Source: Lineus longissimus (lineage: Eukaryota; Nemertea; Pilidiophora; Heteronemertea; Lineidae). Taken from it: a stretch of DNA of 60,000 nucleotides. Position 1 is the first letter of the stretch, and the number at the start of each line of letters is the position of its first letter. This document shows, one piece after another, positions 18,949-28,619 of the stretch. The stretch lies in NCBI RefSeq assembly GCF_910592395.1, contig NC_088323.1:3102001-3162000 (forward strand), given 5' to 3'. The notes under the pieces are model-generated. The model was not told where the DNA came from and searched no databases. It saw nothing but the letters and a program-made list of their open reading frames with translations. The position numbers were made by a program, and so were the translations under genes.

Positions 18949-19869
18949 TTAAGTTTTCCAATATGAAATCCACCGCAGATCTTATTGAGAGACCCGGTAC
19001 GAAGTAACATTTCATCACAACACAAGATTGAGGAGGTCATACCGCAATACTCAAAGTAGAAATCGATTCAGTGAAATTGTCAAAGTTTGGCAACTATTTC
19101 AAGTTTATTGCTGCCATTTCATTATCTCAGAATAATTAATCATTTTAATTGGTTTCCGTTCAATGCAATTTCGATCCATCATTGTCAGTAAAAATATACT
19201 TGATGATGATGCATTCATGTAGGCTCTCTCAGAAGGTAGTAGTGAATGAGATATTTCATAAATCTTGAATAAATTCCAACTAATTGTACAGCAACATATA
19301 AATCAACATCCTTCAAACGACTGTCTATGGCCTCTGTGTAGAAATCATGGTCACATGGTCATCTATCTGTGTACTGGGAATGGCAAAAGCTTATCCCGCG
19401 AAAGGATTTAAACGCGGTTGTTCAAAACAACCCATCTCGATAAATCCTTCTTGGTAGCTTTTCCTGACGCTAATCACGAATAGCTATTTTCTTTTCACGA
19501 TAAATCGATGAACATTTTTGAGCGTCACGAAATCTCTATCTTTAAAGCAACAATCCCATCGAACAAAATGCATGGCTTTTTAACAATTACTTCTTGATGT
19601 TTTCTCCGTGACATAAAATGAGACCAGCTAATGGTAGCAAGGTTTACATCAAGAGGTGTAGAATTTCTGAAGCGTACAGTAATCACGACATGCTTGGCAA
19701 AAAGTTCAATCGAAATCGTAATGCTTGTGAAGCAGTCTATATTGTACTGTTGGAAATGGTGACCGCCCCAAATGCATGATAACAGGTCAATGTTTTGAGT
19801 TCTAAAGAGACCATTATACCGTCAATATCTCAGGAGTGAACATAACGACATTTCAAAATTTTACACCAA

Positions 19870-20070
19870 GTTTACATTGTATTCACGTAGTGTGTTGTCA
19901 TGGTCCACGGCTCACATTCACTTGTTAAAAGCATGTTCGTTTATTGACTTTGGCTTGAAAACATGACAAGAAAGGACAGGAGGAGAAGTGACATCATGAA
20001 TCATATGAACCCCGCATGAAGGAAATGGCTTGTTTTAAGGTTATACGTGAACAATATGTAAACACAGCTT
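19870..20070 (+). mobile_element. Short inverted-repeat element (family 1), copy 3 (degenerate)
   Basis: Degraded copy with GTATTCACGTAGTG at the left, the core GTGACATCATGAATCATATG, GGAAATGGCTTGTT, and ACGTGAACAATATGTAA at the right. Confidence 0.55.
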
Positions 20071-21021
20071 AACGTAGAGTGTAATTTTATCGAAGTCAGC
20101 AAAGATTGCCACAATTAGTACCATTCAGTACCCAAGACACGTTCCTCCACAACTAACATCACGAGGCTAGGGAAGAAACCTTTCGTCTTTTACCTGGAAC
20201 ATACCGAAGAAAGACGCAAGTAAACAAGAAAAGGCTGAATGGCATAAAAACTTGAGAACATCTGAGCAATCAGGGACGAACGTTTTTAGTCCTGGTGTTT
20301 TCACATCTCCACTTCATGTTAGGATTGTCTAGTTGTCGGTATTCTGTTTAAATTTCGCTAATGAAGAGGTCTAGTTGTAGGACTGATTGTAAAAAGTAGC
20401 AATGATATGTAGGAATGGAAGATGGTAAAATCATAGAAAGGTGTTGCAGTGCATTGCCGTATGTGTTTTTGTGGTGCTTTGCTAACAACGAGGTCACGCA
20501 ATTTTCGATGTTTTTCTATAGTGCTTACTGACGAGAGTTGACTCGGTGAGATGACTTCGCCTTTACAATTGTTGATACGCCAACAAATGCATTCTATGTC
20601 ACAGCCGTCTGAGTGAATAAAACTGCTTGAAAATCTCTCTTATTCCCTAATATCGGGACAACTATTATCATGGAATTACTGGTTTGGGGTCTGCTAATGA
20701 CACATTTTTAAAGTTTGAGTTTCTATTACCAAATAGATCTGCGTATCCCCATAAATATTGCCATCTCCGGGGGCTATAAATTTACTAAATTGATGCAAAG
20801 CTTTCAGGTACATCGTTTGATAATCTCGCTGGCTTCATAATTCAGCAGAAAAAATACACAGCGATTTTTGTGATTTGTTTTTAGATAACTGGCTAGATTT
20901 ACTGTACTCTATCAGGGAAAGTGTTCAGACGGAAATAGATCTCTCCATCGTAATTAAAATGTCTTGTGCAGTTAAAACATTCAACCGATTGGAGTGAATT
21001 CAAGCCCAAAGGCAAGGCTTA

Positions 21022-21245
21022 CATCGGATTCACGTTGTGATTGTCACAGTTCAGGTTTCACATGTCACTTGTCACAGCATGCTCGTTAGTTGACTTAGGC
21101 TAGAAAACTTGACAAGACTGACATAACAAGTCAGTGAAAGTAACATCGAGAATATATGTAGCCCACTCTTTAGTAATTACCTTAGTTGTTTAGGATGACA
21201 CATTACAATTGACAACGTTAAACCTTACAATGTTAAACAACTACA
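21022..21245 (+). mobile_element. Short inverted-repeat element (family 1), copy 4
   Basis: Begins CTTACATCGGATTCACGTTG, contains GTAACATCGAGAATATATGT and GCCCACTCTTTAGTAATTAC, and ends in an AACGTT-rich tail. Diverged. Confidence 0.6.
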
Positions 21246-21397
21246 GACTAGATGAATGGCTCTGACGCCTTTTATAACTCGCTAAATACAGTGTCAGATA
21301 AATCCAAGGGTAAACTTTTCACACTTTAAGGGTGGTTTTCCGTGTCTAACTGACTTTATAACCAGCACGAAAGTCACTAAAATAGTCCATTTCTGCT

Positions 21398-21814
21398 TTA
21401 TTTGGTATCTTCAAACTGCGGAATGTCCCTGAAATCCTGAAAATTTTTCTGCAAACCTGACACTTCATCAACTGCAGCACCAAATTCATTTCTCCCTCGA
21501 CATGCTGTGCAACATGCCAATAAATTGTCTGACATCATCAGCAATTCACAGCCGCAGGGAATTTTCAGTAGTAAATTTCTCCCTCCTCCAACATCACACC
21601 AATTTCTTTTTATACCAATCCTTTGATTTAGTGCCGTGGCGTATTGCGAAAGCACCGCACGCAGCCATGAAGCAGCGGAAATGCTGTTGTGTATTGAAAT
21701 CTTCCATGATAAACAATGTGTTGCTATTGAGTTGAACATGTCTAACGTTGTGAATTGCTGGATGTTGTTGAATTCATTTAAGTTCAAATTCTCCCATTTT
21801 ATATAAGCAATCAA
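21398..21814 (-). CDS. 138-residue ORF, unidentified
   Basis: Minus-strand frame with a Cys-rich stretch (...CGCELLMMSDNLLACCTACR...) and an acidic end (...FRDIPQFEDTK). No domain is recognised; a chance frame is plausible at this length. Confidence 0.15.
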   Translation of the reverse strand: MIAYIKWENLNLNEFNNIQQFTTLDMFNSIATHCLSWKISIHNSISAASWLRAVLSQYATALNQRIGIKRNWCDVGGGRNLLLKIPCGCELLMMSDNLLACCTACRGRNEFGAAVDEVSGLQKNFQDFRDIPQFEDTK

Positions 21815-22276
21815 TCACTCCCAAATTGATTGCAATGTATACATGACCATGTGTATACCATATGGCTCTTGCCACTGACAAGCACAGATTAATCTATGCT
21901 TGCTACTTCATCTGAGCACGCCCAAAACTGACCACTTTCAATCGCTCTGACGACATGTGTGCAAAATTAAACTTGAATTGAAAAAATATTGCATTGTGTA
22001 AATTATACGTGCTGGCTAAAAATTGTGTCACGTAGACTCGTTTAAAAATACCGTAAATGTCAAGTTTCAGCGAAGTTATGTCACTTTCTGTCCGACTCGT
22101 GTTCATCCGTCCGTGAGCTCATTATTTGACCGGTGAGGTTTATTTGACCCGTCAACTTTTCGTGAATGGGTCATTGATTGAAAATCACAATTTGAATAGA
22201 TGTTTGGTTTGGTCATTTATCTGACGTAACGTACTCAATTAGTGGCATTGACTCTGGCTGTGCTGCTGGTATGACA

Positions 22277-22360
22277 GACCGGTTTTGGCAATACAAGCGT
22301 TCAGTTGTGTCGACGCCAGCAAGGCACATGTTCCATGGTTGAAGCGCTGGTTCAACATTG
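22277..22360 (+). CDS. Candidate coding exon 1 of an unidentified plus-strand gene
   Basis: Open frame ...AIQAFSCVDASKAHVPWLKR and on to WFNI, ending at donor ATTG|GTAAGC (22361). The left boundary is unclear: a possible acceptor is TATGACAG at 22276, and the frame is open back to 22252. It ends in phase 1, and the next candidate exon starts in the matching phase after only 101 bp, giving Asp at the junction. No family is recognised. An alternative ATG frame in the same bases (22271-22342) stops early. Confidence 0.35.
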
Positions 22361-22461
22361 GTAAGCTCAGCCTGATTTCTCCACAACTTTTTCTCTACAA
22401 GTTTTGCGACTATTGTTTGATACTGTGTACAATCTTATATTGTCATTTTCATTCCTTGCAG

Positions 22462-22556
22462 ATACCAGAAATGTTGTCCTGTCTAGCACACGTAATGCTG
22501 CTCAACCACCGCTGCCAAACCGGTTTATCACAAAATACGATGTCGACACCATCATG
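22462..22556 (+). CDS. Candidate coding exon 2 of the same gene (95 bp)
   Basis: Bounded by a strong acceptor (TTTTCATTCCTTGCAG) and a strong donor (ATG|GTGAGT). The frame continuing from the previous exon reads TRNVVLSSTRNAAQPPLPNR and then FITKYDVDTIM, ending in phase 0. A second frame is also open. Both splice sites being good on a 95-bp segment makes this the most convincing exon of the group. Product unknown. Confidence 0.45.
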
Positions 22557-22620
22557 GTGAGTCATTTTTCTCAGTAGAAAGAAGGGCCTAACTACAGAAT
22601 GGCCGGGATAGTAGTAGCTC

Positions 22621-22661
22621 TGTACATTATGTACACTCTGTCCCTCTGTACATTATGTACA
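22621..22661 (+). repeat. Repeated palindrome TGTACATTATGTACA
   Basis: Near-palindromic 15-mer at 22621-22635 and again at 22647-22661, both preceded by CTC. Confidence 0.85.
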
Positions 22662-23439
22662 CATTCCTATCATTTAGCACAGACTGTCCCGGTGTGGCGG
22701 GGGTAGTAGTCCTAGGGCTGATAGTCCGTGTAACAATAGCCCGCATTGCTAAATGTTTTGGTTAGGGTTAGCGGTACAATAGATCATGCTGCTTAATTGG
22801 TCAAATACAATGCTACCGGACTATGACTCCAGGGGGACTATATCCGCTGTCACACCGGGTATTCTGCAGTTGCTCCGGATTGACCTCGACCAAATCAATT
22901 GGTTTTCTCTCACTCCCGAAAAAAGTGGGAGAAATAATGTGAAATTAAGATTGAAAATACAGCTTCAAATTGCTCCGACACCCTACTCAGTGATCGTGAA
23001 AAAAAACCTACATGTATAGCTCTAGTTGAGAAAAGTGTTGGGTTGGCGACACTTGCAGGCCATGGATGGATATGTGACCTTGTTGCGTGTTATAGTTACA
23101 CGCAACACGCCTGCTCACCCTTTTCAGATGGCGAGTTAGCCATTCTATCGCTTCGATCTATCGACCGTAGCTGTCATGCCAATACTTTTTCTTTCAGAAG
23201 CCCCGACGCACCCTTGAACTTTCAAGAAATGGTTGGGTTTGGTCAAGGGACTGGTATTGGATCTGATATATTGTCATTATTGTCACACCTTTTTGCTAAA
23301 TATGAGGTCTTGAAAACTGCTTGGCATTAATACTCCTTGTGAGGTGTAACCCAACGTTAATGACGCCTGTCTGTATAAGTGGTACATACTTGACACCTAT
23401 GGCGAAGGATGAGCCAGTTATTTTCGAGTTTGTGCTTTG

Positions 23440-24030
23440 GGTGCATCTCGTTCCTCGGGTTGCATTGCGCCCGCGACCCCATAGGAGTTCCTGGTCTTGT
23501 CTCTTCGCCCCCAACCCCGATAAACTCTGTGTGCCGTGAACGAATGCTCATCAGGTCGACAGAAATTTGACGACGTAAATCCATCCATATTAACTGGCGC
23601 TGCGGCTGCGCTCAATAGACTCCGTTGGGGAGTCTGAGCCTGATAGGGTGTACCAGTCCAGCCGGTTATGTACGGTTGGTATGCTCTATGATATGGATCT
23701 CCAGCCACCTGTCAGCTAGGGGCAGACCCCAGTGTCTCAACCCTGGGTCTCAGAGGCGGTAACTTCTAGTCAGGCAGCGCGCTATGTCTGGTTAGGCGAC
23801 ATGGGTTACCAGGGCATCCACAGCCAATATGGTTTGCACATGGAGGTCATCGCGACCGACTTGTGAGGGGGAAGAAGTGATGTCCATGGCGGTTTCAAAT
23901 TGATCTGACGACCCCCGCGTCTTTGGACTGGAGGGGTTCATGTGGCCAAATGCTGTCAGCTAAATCCTATCGTTAGCATCGTTCGCGGTACATGGAAACC
24001 CAGGGCATGGAACCCTTTTTGTCTTCAAGT
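23440..24030. other. GC-richer block of unknown origin
   Basis: This ~590-bp block is clearly richer in G+C than its surroundings (for example GGGGCAGACCCCAGTGTCTC and GGTCATCGCGACCGACTTG). It carries overlapping open frames on both strands without a recognisable domain. It may be a retroelement 5' UTR or fragment; this is inference from composition only. Confidence 0.35.
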
Positions 24031-24258
24031 TGGTTTAATTTCCCCGAGGATTTCAAATATGATATATATATTTAGATCCACAGGTACAGTCATACATTTT
24101 TTAATTTGTTTTCGAGCATTGTAAAGAGGTTATGAGAATAAATTTCCTCTTTGGACGTGTTTTTCTTTACCAGAATGACAATCAAAAGGTTTGTCACTGG
24201 AGAATTTCCCCGTCCCAACCCCAGTCCTAGAATAATATACAGACTAAATAGTATCTTT

Positions 24259-24490
24259 GGACTGTACTGGTAATATAGGTCAGTCACGAAAAATAAAAAA
24301 TACATTGGACTGTACTGGTAATAGAGGTCAGTCACGAATAATGAAATATGTATTGGACTGTACTGGTAATAGAGGTCAGTCACAAAGAATGAAATGTACA
24401 ATGGACTGTACTGGTAATAGAGGTCAGTCACGAAAAAAAGAAATATGTATTGGACTGTACTGGTAATATAGGTCAGTCACGAAAATATCT
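24259..24490 (+). repeat. 48-bp minisatellite, about 5 copies
   Basis: Units begin GGACTGTACTGGTAATA at 24259, 24307, 24355, 24403 and 24452, each followed by GAGGTCAGTCAC and a variable A-rich tail. The period is exactly 48 bp for the first four units, then 49. Because 48 is divisible by 3, open 16-residue repeats appear on both strands. Confidence 0.95.
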
Positions 24491-24710
24491 GAAAGTCTGT
24501 GCCCCATTGTTGACGAATACAATATCGTGAAGACTTTATCAATAGTCACGGTCCCTGGCCCCTCCCACAAAAAAAACATCAGCAAGGTCACTGCAGGCAA
24601 TAGCTTCAGTATTGTTATTGTATAAACATGTCTTAAACATTATAAACGGCCCTATTTTGTGGGGTTACATTGGGTTCTTGCTGGGGTAATGATGTCCATG
24701 TCCGATTCTG

Positions 24711-24786
24711 CATTTTGTGGACTTGTAAATCAGTCCAGCAGTGACACTGCGTTTTGTGGGCATGTAAGTCTGTCCAGCAGTATCAA
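24711..24786 (+). repeat. Two-copy 38-bp tandem repeat
   Basis: CTGCATTTTGTGGACTTGTA and what follows is repeated as CTGCGTTTTGTGGGCATGTA; both end in GTCCAGCAGT. Confidence 0.75.
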
Positions 24787-24948
24787 GTTTCACCCCAGCA
24801 GTTACCAAAAAGACCTGCACGTGACCTTAAAGTAAATTTATGATGATATAACTATGCAAGTGTGGTAGGGACAAAACGCGATGGATGCATTGGAAGAAGG
24901 AAATCTGCAAAGTGTAGCTGGAACTGTCTGTCCAGCTCTCGTTTATGA

Positions 24949-24993
24949 AACAATGGGCGATTTGAACTCCTGATCAACAAATCGCCCATTGTT
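24949..24993. repeat. Perfect 16-bp-arm hairpin
   Basis: AACAATGGGCGATTTG at 24949-24964 and its reverse complement at 24978-24993, loop 13 bp. It lies about 40 bp upstream of the candidate exon 3 acceptor. Confidence 0.9.
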
Positions 24994-25030
24994 GACTGAA
25001 TCAGCTTTCTAATTGTCTCCATTTTTTCAG

Positions 25031-25149
25031 GTGAATAGTTGCTCTATCTCGTGTGGTTTCGCGGTTCCGTCCCATGAATCGAGCCTACACGACAGAGGCC
25101 ACTTCTGCGAGGGAAATTATCAGTTTGGGGACAAATTTCCTGGTGGATC
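25031..25149 (+). CDS. Candidate coding exon 3 of the same gene (119 bp)
   Basis: Acceptor CTCCATTTTTTCAG, donor GGATC|GTAAGA. Only the phase-0 frame is open, which is what the preceding candidate exon requires. It reads VNSCSISCGFAVPSHESSLH then DRGHFCEGNYQFGDKFPGG. The Cys/His content suggests a folded secreted or metal-binding domain, but no family is recognised. The 2.5-kb upstream intron would contain the GC-richer block and the 48-bp minisatellite. Confidence 0.4.
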
Positions 25150-25353
25150 GTAAGAGCAGGACTTGGCTCCCAGTTGCCCATCTCGCATGAGTTGGAGATA
25201 AATATTCAGGATGCCAGATTTGTGGAACAAAGTTGAGGTAAATGAGATAAAACTCGATAAGCTGACTACAGTTGATGAAATGAGGCTTTAGGTCCCTCAT
25301 CATGTGACTGATATTGGGATAAACCCGAGGCAGGTTGCCCACCATTGTCTGAC

Positions 25354-25455
25354 GATTCAATTCAATTCAATTCATTCATCTTATTAGTGCCAATGAGGCT
25401 GTTACAGACATAAACATATGTATAGACATATAATACATGATATGCTATGAAAGAA
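25354..25455 (-). mobile_element. Truncated non-LTR retrotransposon tail with (TTGAA)n end
   Basis: On the minus strand the sequence runs ...CTCATTGGCACTAATAAGATG and ends in tandem GAATT units (25354-25374 on plus). This layout is typical of LINE or SINE 3' ends. Only about 100 bp are recognisable and no coding remains. Confidence 0.5.
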
Positions 25456-25543
25456 GATAAAACAAACCAAAAAACGTCATGAAAAATTCTCACTTTCATT
25501 TCTTAAATTGTATATTTCAATGTAACTTCCCTTTCTATTCCAG

Positions 25544-25607
25544 GCCAGAAGCCAAGGATCCTGATCAGGGAACATCAGTTCCCAACGGAATTTACCATTT
25601 TCTTGTT
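25544..25607 (+). CDS. Candidate coding exon 4 of the same gene
   Basis: Acceptor CCTTTCTATTCCAG. The frame required by the preceding exon (phase 2, making Ser) is open and reads PEAKDPDQGTSVPNGIYHFL V before a possible donor GTT|GTAATT. If unspliced, the frame runs to a stop at 25784. Family unknown. Confidence 0.35.
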
Positions 25608-26360
25608 GTAATTTATGCTGTTGGGTTAAAAAATTCAATCAAACACTGTTACTCTTTGTTTCAAGTGAACCTTTGCAAAAATGTGCTTATTCCCGATTGG
25701 GCTGAAATCAATAGCACTAATTTGTATGTACTCGCTGATCCAGAATATTGCTATTTCTTGTTCCGTTTTCAATGTGGCAATTAATTTGCTGTTTGGTGAT
25801 GGTTGTGACGTGATAACAACTGATCTATTTCACAACACGAGTTGCAACAGCAATGGAGTTATTTGTCTGGGTAGTTGTCTCGGTCACAGCAAAAAAGTGT
25901 TTCTACATTGCATTTTTGTGCCACACTTAATTACTCAAAATGATGCACGGATGCGCCTTATTGACATGTTATTTGCTTGCAAGAGGAATTTGTTGTAGTT
26001 CAATATCATTGCTCTAAAGGCCTAGATTTCTCAAAATATCTGCATTATGTTCTTTCTTTTTTCTTAAGGCAGGCCTAATTTAACAGAAGGCTCAGAGAAT
26101 GTTTTAGGTAGGATATTATTGATATTTTAGGCCCATATCAGTTTTGAGAACAATTTCCTCTTGAAGACAATAAACGTCAATATCAAGTCTCTGCCCCATT
26201 TTGATTGAGCGGTTTTGGGATAAAATATATGAGAATGCTCCATTGGTGTTAACAGACTATGCCATTGTTTTAGTCAGGAATCGGTTCAGATCTTGCCACT
26301 TTGATTGTTCAATTGTTATCATGTCATTGCCATTTGCCTTTGCCATTTGCCATATCACAG

Positions 26361-26435
26361 CCTTCGTCTCTTGTCCTTCGGTCTCCGAACGTGGGGATCT
26401 CAAAAAGTTCGATTTACACACTACACAGTCTCAAG
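26361..26435 (+). CDS. Candidate coding exon 5 of the same gene (75 bp, weak)
   Basis: Acceptor GCCATATCACAG after a pyrimidine-rich stretch, possible donor AAG|GTATAA. All three frames are open, so the phase is not diagnostic. The phase-0 frame continues the previous exon. Confidence 0.2.
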
Positions 26436-26846
26436 GTATAACAATACACGGTCGGCCTTAGTTTTTTAACCTGTGAGGTTAGGGGGTGCTACCCATATTA
26501 TTCCCCAGCAATCCTCAGGGTAATTGTTCCCCTTAGCTAAGTAAGTTTCATATCGTTAGGCTCATTTATCTGGGGATTTTTCTCCCCCTCTGGTTAGCTG
26601 TCAATCCTACTCCCCTTCAAGATACGTTTCACCTCGGCGGCGGATAAGCTATCGGATTGTTTGTGACAACTGTTCGCCAGGAGGGACAACTTGGTACTTT
26701 TTATCCTATTTTCTCATGTATGATACGTTTACCTAATTGCTTGTGATGGCAAAGTTTGAACTTTCCTTCGAGCTACGCCTGAAATTTGCCGCAAATAAGG
26801 TCGCGTCAGCCGTATGTCGTTCAATTCTTTCTCGAGAATAACGTGC

Positions 26847-26854
26847 TGACGTCA
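26847..26854. promoter_or_regulatory. CRE (TGACGTCA) next to a CCAAT box
   Basis: Perfect CRE. On the minus strand AACCAATCAGAG lies about 55 bp upstream at 26905-26916. A 62-residue minus-strand open frame (26733-26921) spans both, so the pairing may be chance. Confidence 0.3.
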
Positions 26855-27123
26855 TTAAAACCCCCCAAAAAGAACTCGATTCGACGGCTCCGTTCAGAAT
26901 ATTCTCTGATTGGTTCTCCATTTCATGAGGTCATGTTTTAGTACGTTTAAGAATCCCCCCATCAACAACATCAATTGCAACCACATTTTTTCTGGCTGCT
27001 TATACGTCTTTGCTCCGTGTTAATTGTCCTTTTCTTCGCCTTATCAGACGAGAATTTAATACAAGTTGGCTTCTTATGTGATTTCTAAATACATGTATTA
27101 CTGAAACAAAGTCGAGCTGGGGT

Positions 27124-27275
27124 TACATAGGATTCACGTTGTCACTTGTCATGATTCACGAGTAATCTGACTTGGGCTTTTAAACGCGACATGATGTTAA
27201 AAAGTGACATCACGAATCGTATGTAACCCGCTCTTTGGAAATGACTTGTTCGTTCTTCATGTAACGCATGGAAGT
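27124..27275 (+). mobile_element. Short inverted-repeat element (family 1), copy 5
   Basis: Begins TTACATAGGATTCACGTTGT, with core GTGACATCACGAATCGTATG and GCTCTTTGGAAATGACTTG. The right end appears cut short after ATGTAACGCATGGAAGTGAA. Confidence 0.75.
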
Positions 27276-27737
27276 GAACTCATCCTCTTCCGCGTCTTCT
27301 TATGCTGTGATTGGCATGGAGGTTTCGGTTATAAGGTTTCTGCGCTGCATAGAAATTAATAGGAAATTTTTGTAGAACGTGATCTTCGTCGACTCTCTAA
27401 AGCATCGTCAACGGTGTCAGCAAGCCGCTAAGTTGGATTTGATTTATTAAAGATATCACCCATCTTATGGTGAGAGGAGATCTAGATGTGATTGAGTAAT
27501 TGAAAAACATCACTGATCACAGTCGGCAAGCAGATCGAAAGATATTCTCTTGAAGAACACGGGCAATACACGATGTGGGTATTTGAAAATATCACAGATA
27601 TTCACTGAATCAGCGAGCGATTGATCAAACTCCAATCCGATGACACACAAACTCCAGACAAAAATACACGCAAAATACATACATTATGAGTACGATATGT
27701 ATTGCCTAACCTGGATGATAACAATATTGGTGACTTG

Positions 27738-27992
27738 ATGTTAGCTCAGAATATGCCTGTAAAAGTAGAAGTAATTTCCCAAGTTCATGTACAGTATCAT
27801 GTCGATTTTGGCTGTGAAGAACATTTTCTATCCTCTTACGCCAAAACCACCCCTGAGCGAGTATTAAACAATACACGTCAAAGTGGTCGTAATCGGCCTA
27901 GCCAGCTAGGAAAATTGGCATCTAAAGATAGAAACGTTTGTGAGTGTTTGCATTGGTGTTCTGAACCGTTATCCCTAGGCGTACCGTTGTGA
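27738..27992 (+). CDS. 84-residue ORF or terminal exon with nearby poly(A) signal
   Basis: ATG-initiated frame MLAQNMPVKVEVISQVHVQY... of 84 residues ending TGA, with protein-like composition, a basic middle (TRQSGRNRPSQ) and a Cys-containing end (NVCECLHWC). AATAAA occurs 92 bp after the stop at 28084-28089. A CAG at 27747-27749 could serve as an acceptor in the same frame and make this the last exon of the 22.3-26.4 kb candidate gene. No family is recognised. Confidence 0.35.
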   Translation: MLAQNMPVKVEVISQVHVQYHVDFGCEEHFLSSYAKTTPERVLNNTRQSGRNRPSQLGKLASKDRNVCECLHWCSEPLSLGVPL

Positions 27993-28083
27993 ATAGAAAA
28001 GATACTATACATCTATTATTAGGTACTTTGTATTTCATATGGCATTTCAGAAAGTCTGTTTCAAAACATTTAAAGGTGAATTG

Positions 28084-28089
28084 AATAAA
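28084..28089 (+). promoter_or_regulatory. Poly(A) signal AATAAA after the 27.7-kb ORF
   Basis: AATAAA in TTGAATAAAACC, 92 bp past the stop at 27992. Confidence 0.35.
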
Positions 28090-28159
28090 ACCGGTGCGTT
28101 TGATGTTTCTTCAACGAGTGCTCGACCTCAGCGGAGGCAAAAACTTAACTTTTTTGCGG

Positions 28160-28596
28160 AAGGTCGATGAAGACTAATCTCACGGGGAGCTATTATATCT
28201 CACTTCGGGATTGACGAAGTTCGTTGTCTTTAACGCAGGAGGAAGTGATTCGACTGTGTCGTCGGGGTGGATCTGATGATACAGGTGTTGATGGAAGGCG
28301 AAGGTGCAGCTGTAGATTGTTCATTCTTAGAGACTGACACGTTTTCTGTTATCAAACTGGCTTCAAGAAGATTTGCTTTCAAAACTATTATCGAGTCATT
28401 TTGGGTCACTGTAAAATGCGTTCTTGTAGAGCACAGCTGAAAGTGCCCGAACATTTTCGTTAGCCCGACGAGAAATGTTTAGAAGATTAACAAATCGACT
28501 TCGAGACGAAATTGTAGCTTTGCCGATGATATTTTCCAAAAGGTTACAATAATTCGATATACCCCGAGACCGAAATGGTATTTTAGGTGTCCCCAT
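28160..28596 (-). pseudogene. Coding-like region with shifting frame, minus strand
   Basis: Three consecutive minus-strand frames look coding but are offset from each other. ATG at 28596 opens MGTPKIPFRSRGISNYCNLL... to 28396. An overlapping frame from 28454 reads ...SIIVLKANLLEASLITENV... and is rich in Ser/Thr. A third frame reads ...LHLRLPSTPVSSDPPRRHSR... and stops near 28190. Explanations are a gene with small introns, a frameshifted pseudogene or sequencing errors. No family is recognised. Confidence 0.3.
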
Positions 28597-28619
28597 ATTG
28601 ATATTTTACATCCGGTGTC

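Larger units (their letters stand above)
17851..22250. other. Mostly noncoding
   Basis: Single-copy AT-rich sequence with two family 1 elements (19.87 and 21.02 kb) and two unidentified minus-strand ORFs already listed. Nothing else recognised. Confidence 0.45.

Noticed and set aside
23418-23708. 96-residue minus-strand frame in the GC-richer block
   Set aside because: Overlapping open frames on both strands and no recognisable domain; treated as composition effect or an unidentified repeat.
24090-24431. 113-residue minus-strand frame with a YYQYSP repeat
   Set aside because: Explained by the 48-bp minisatellite whose period is a multiple of three.
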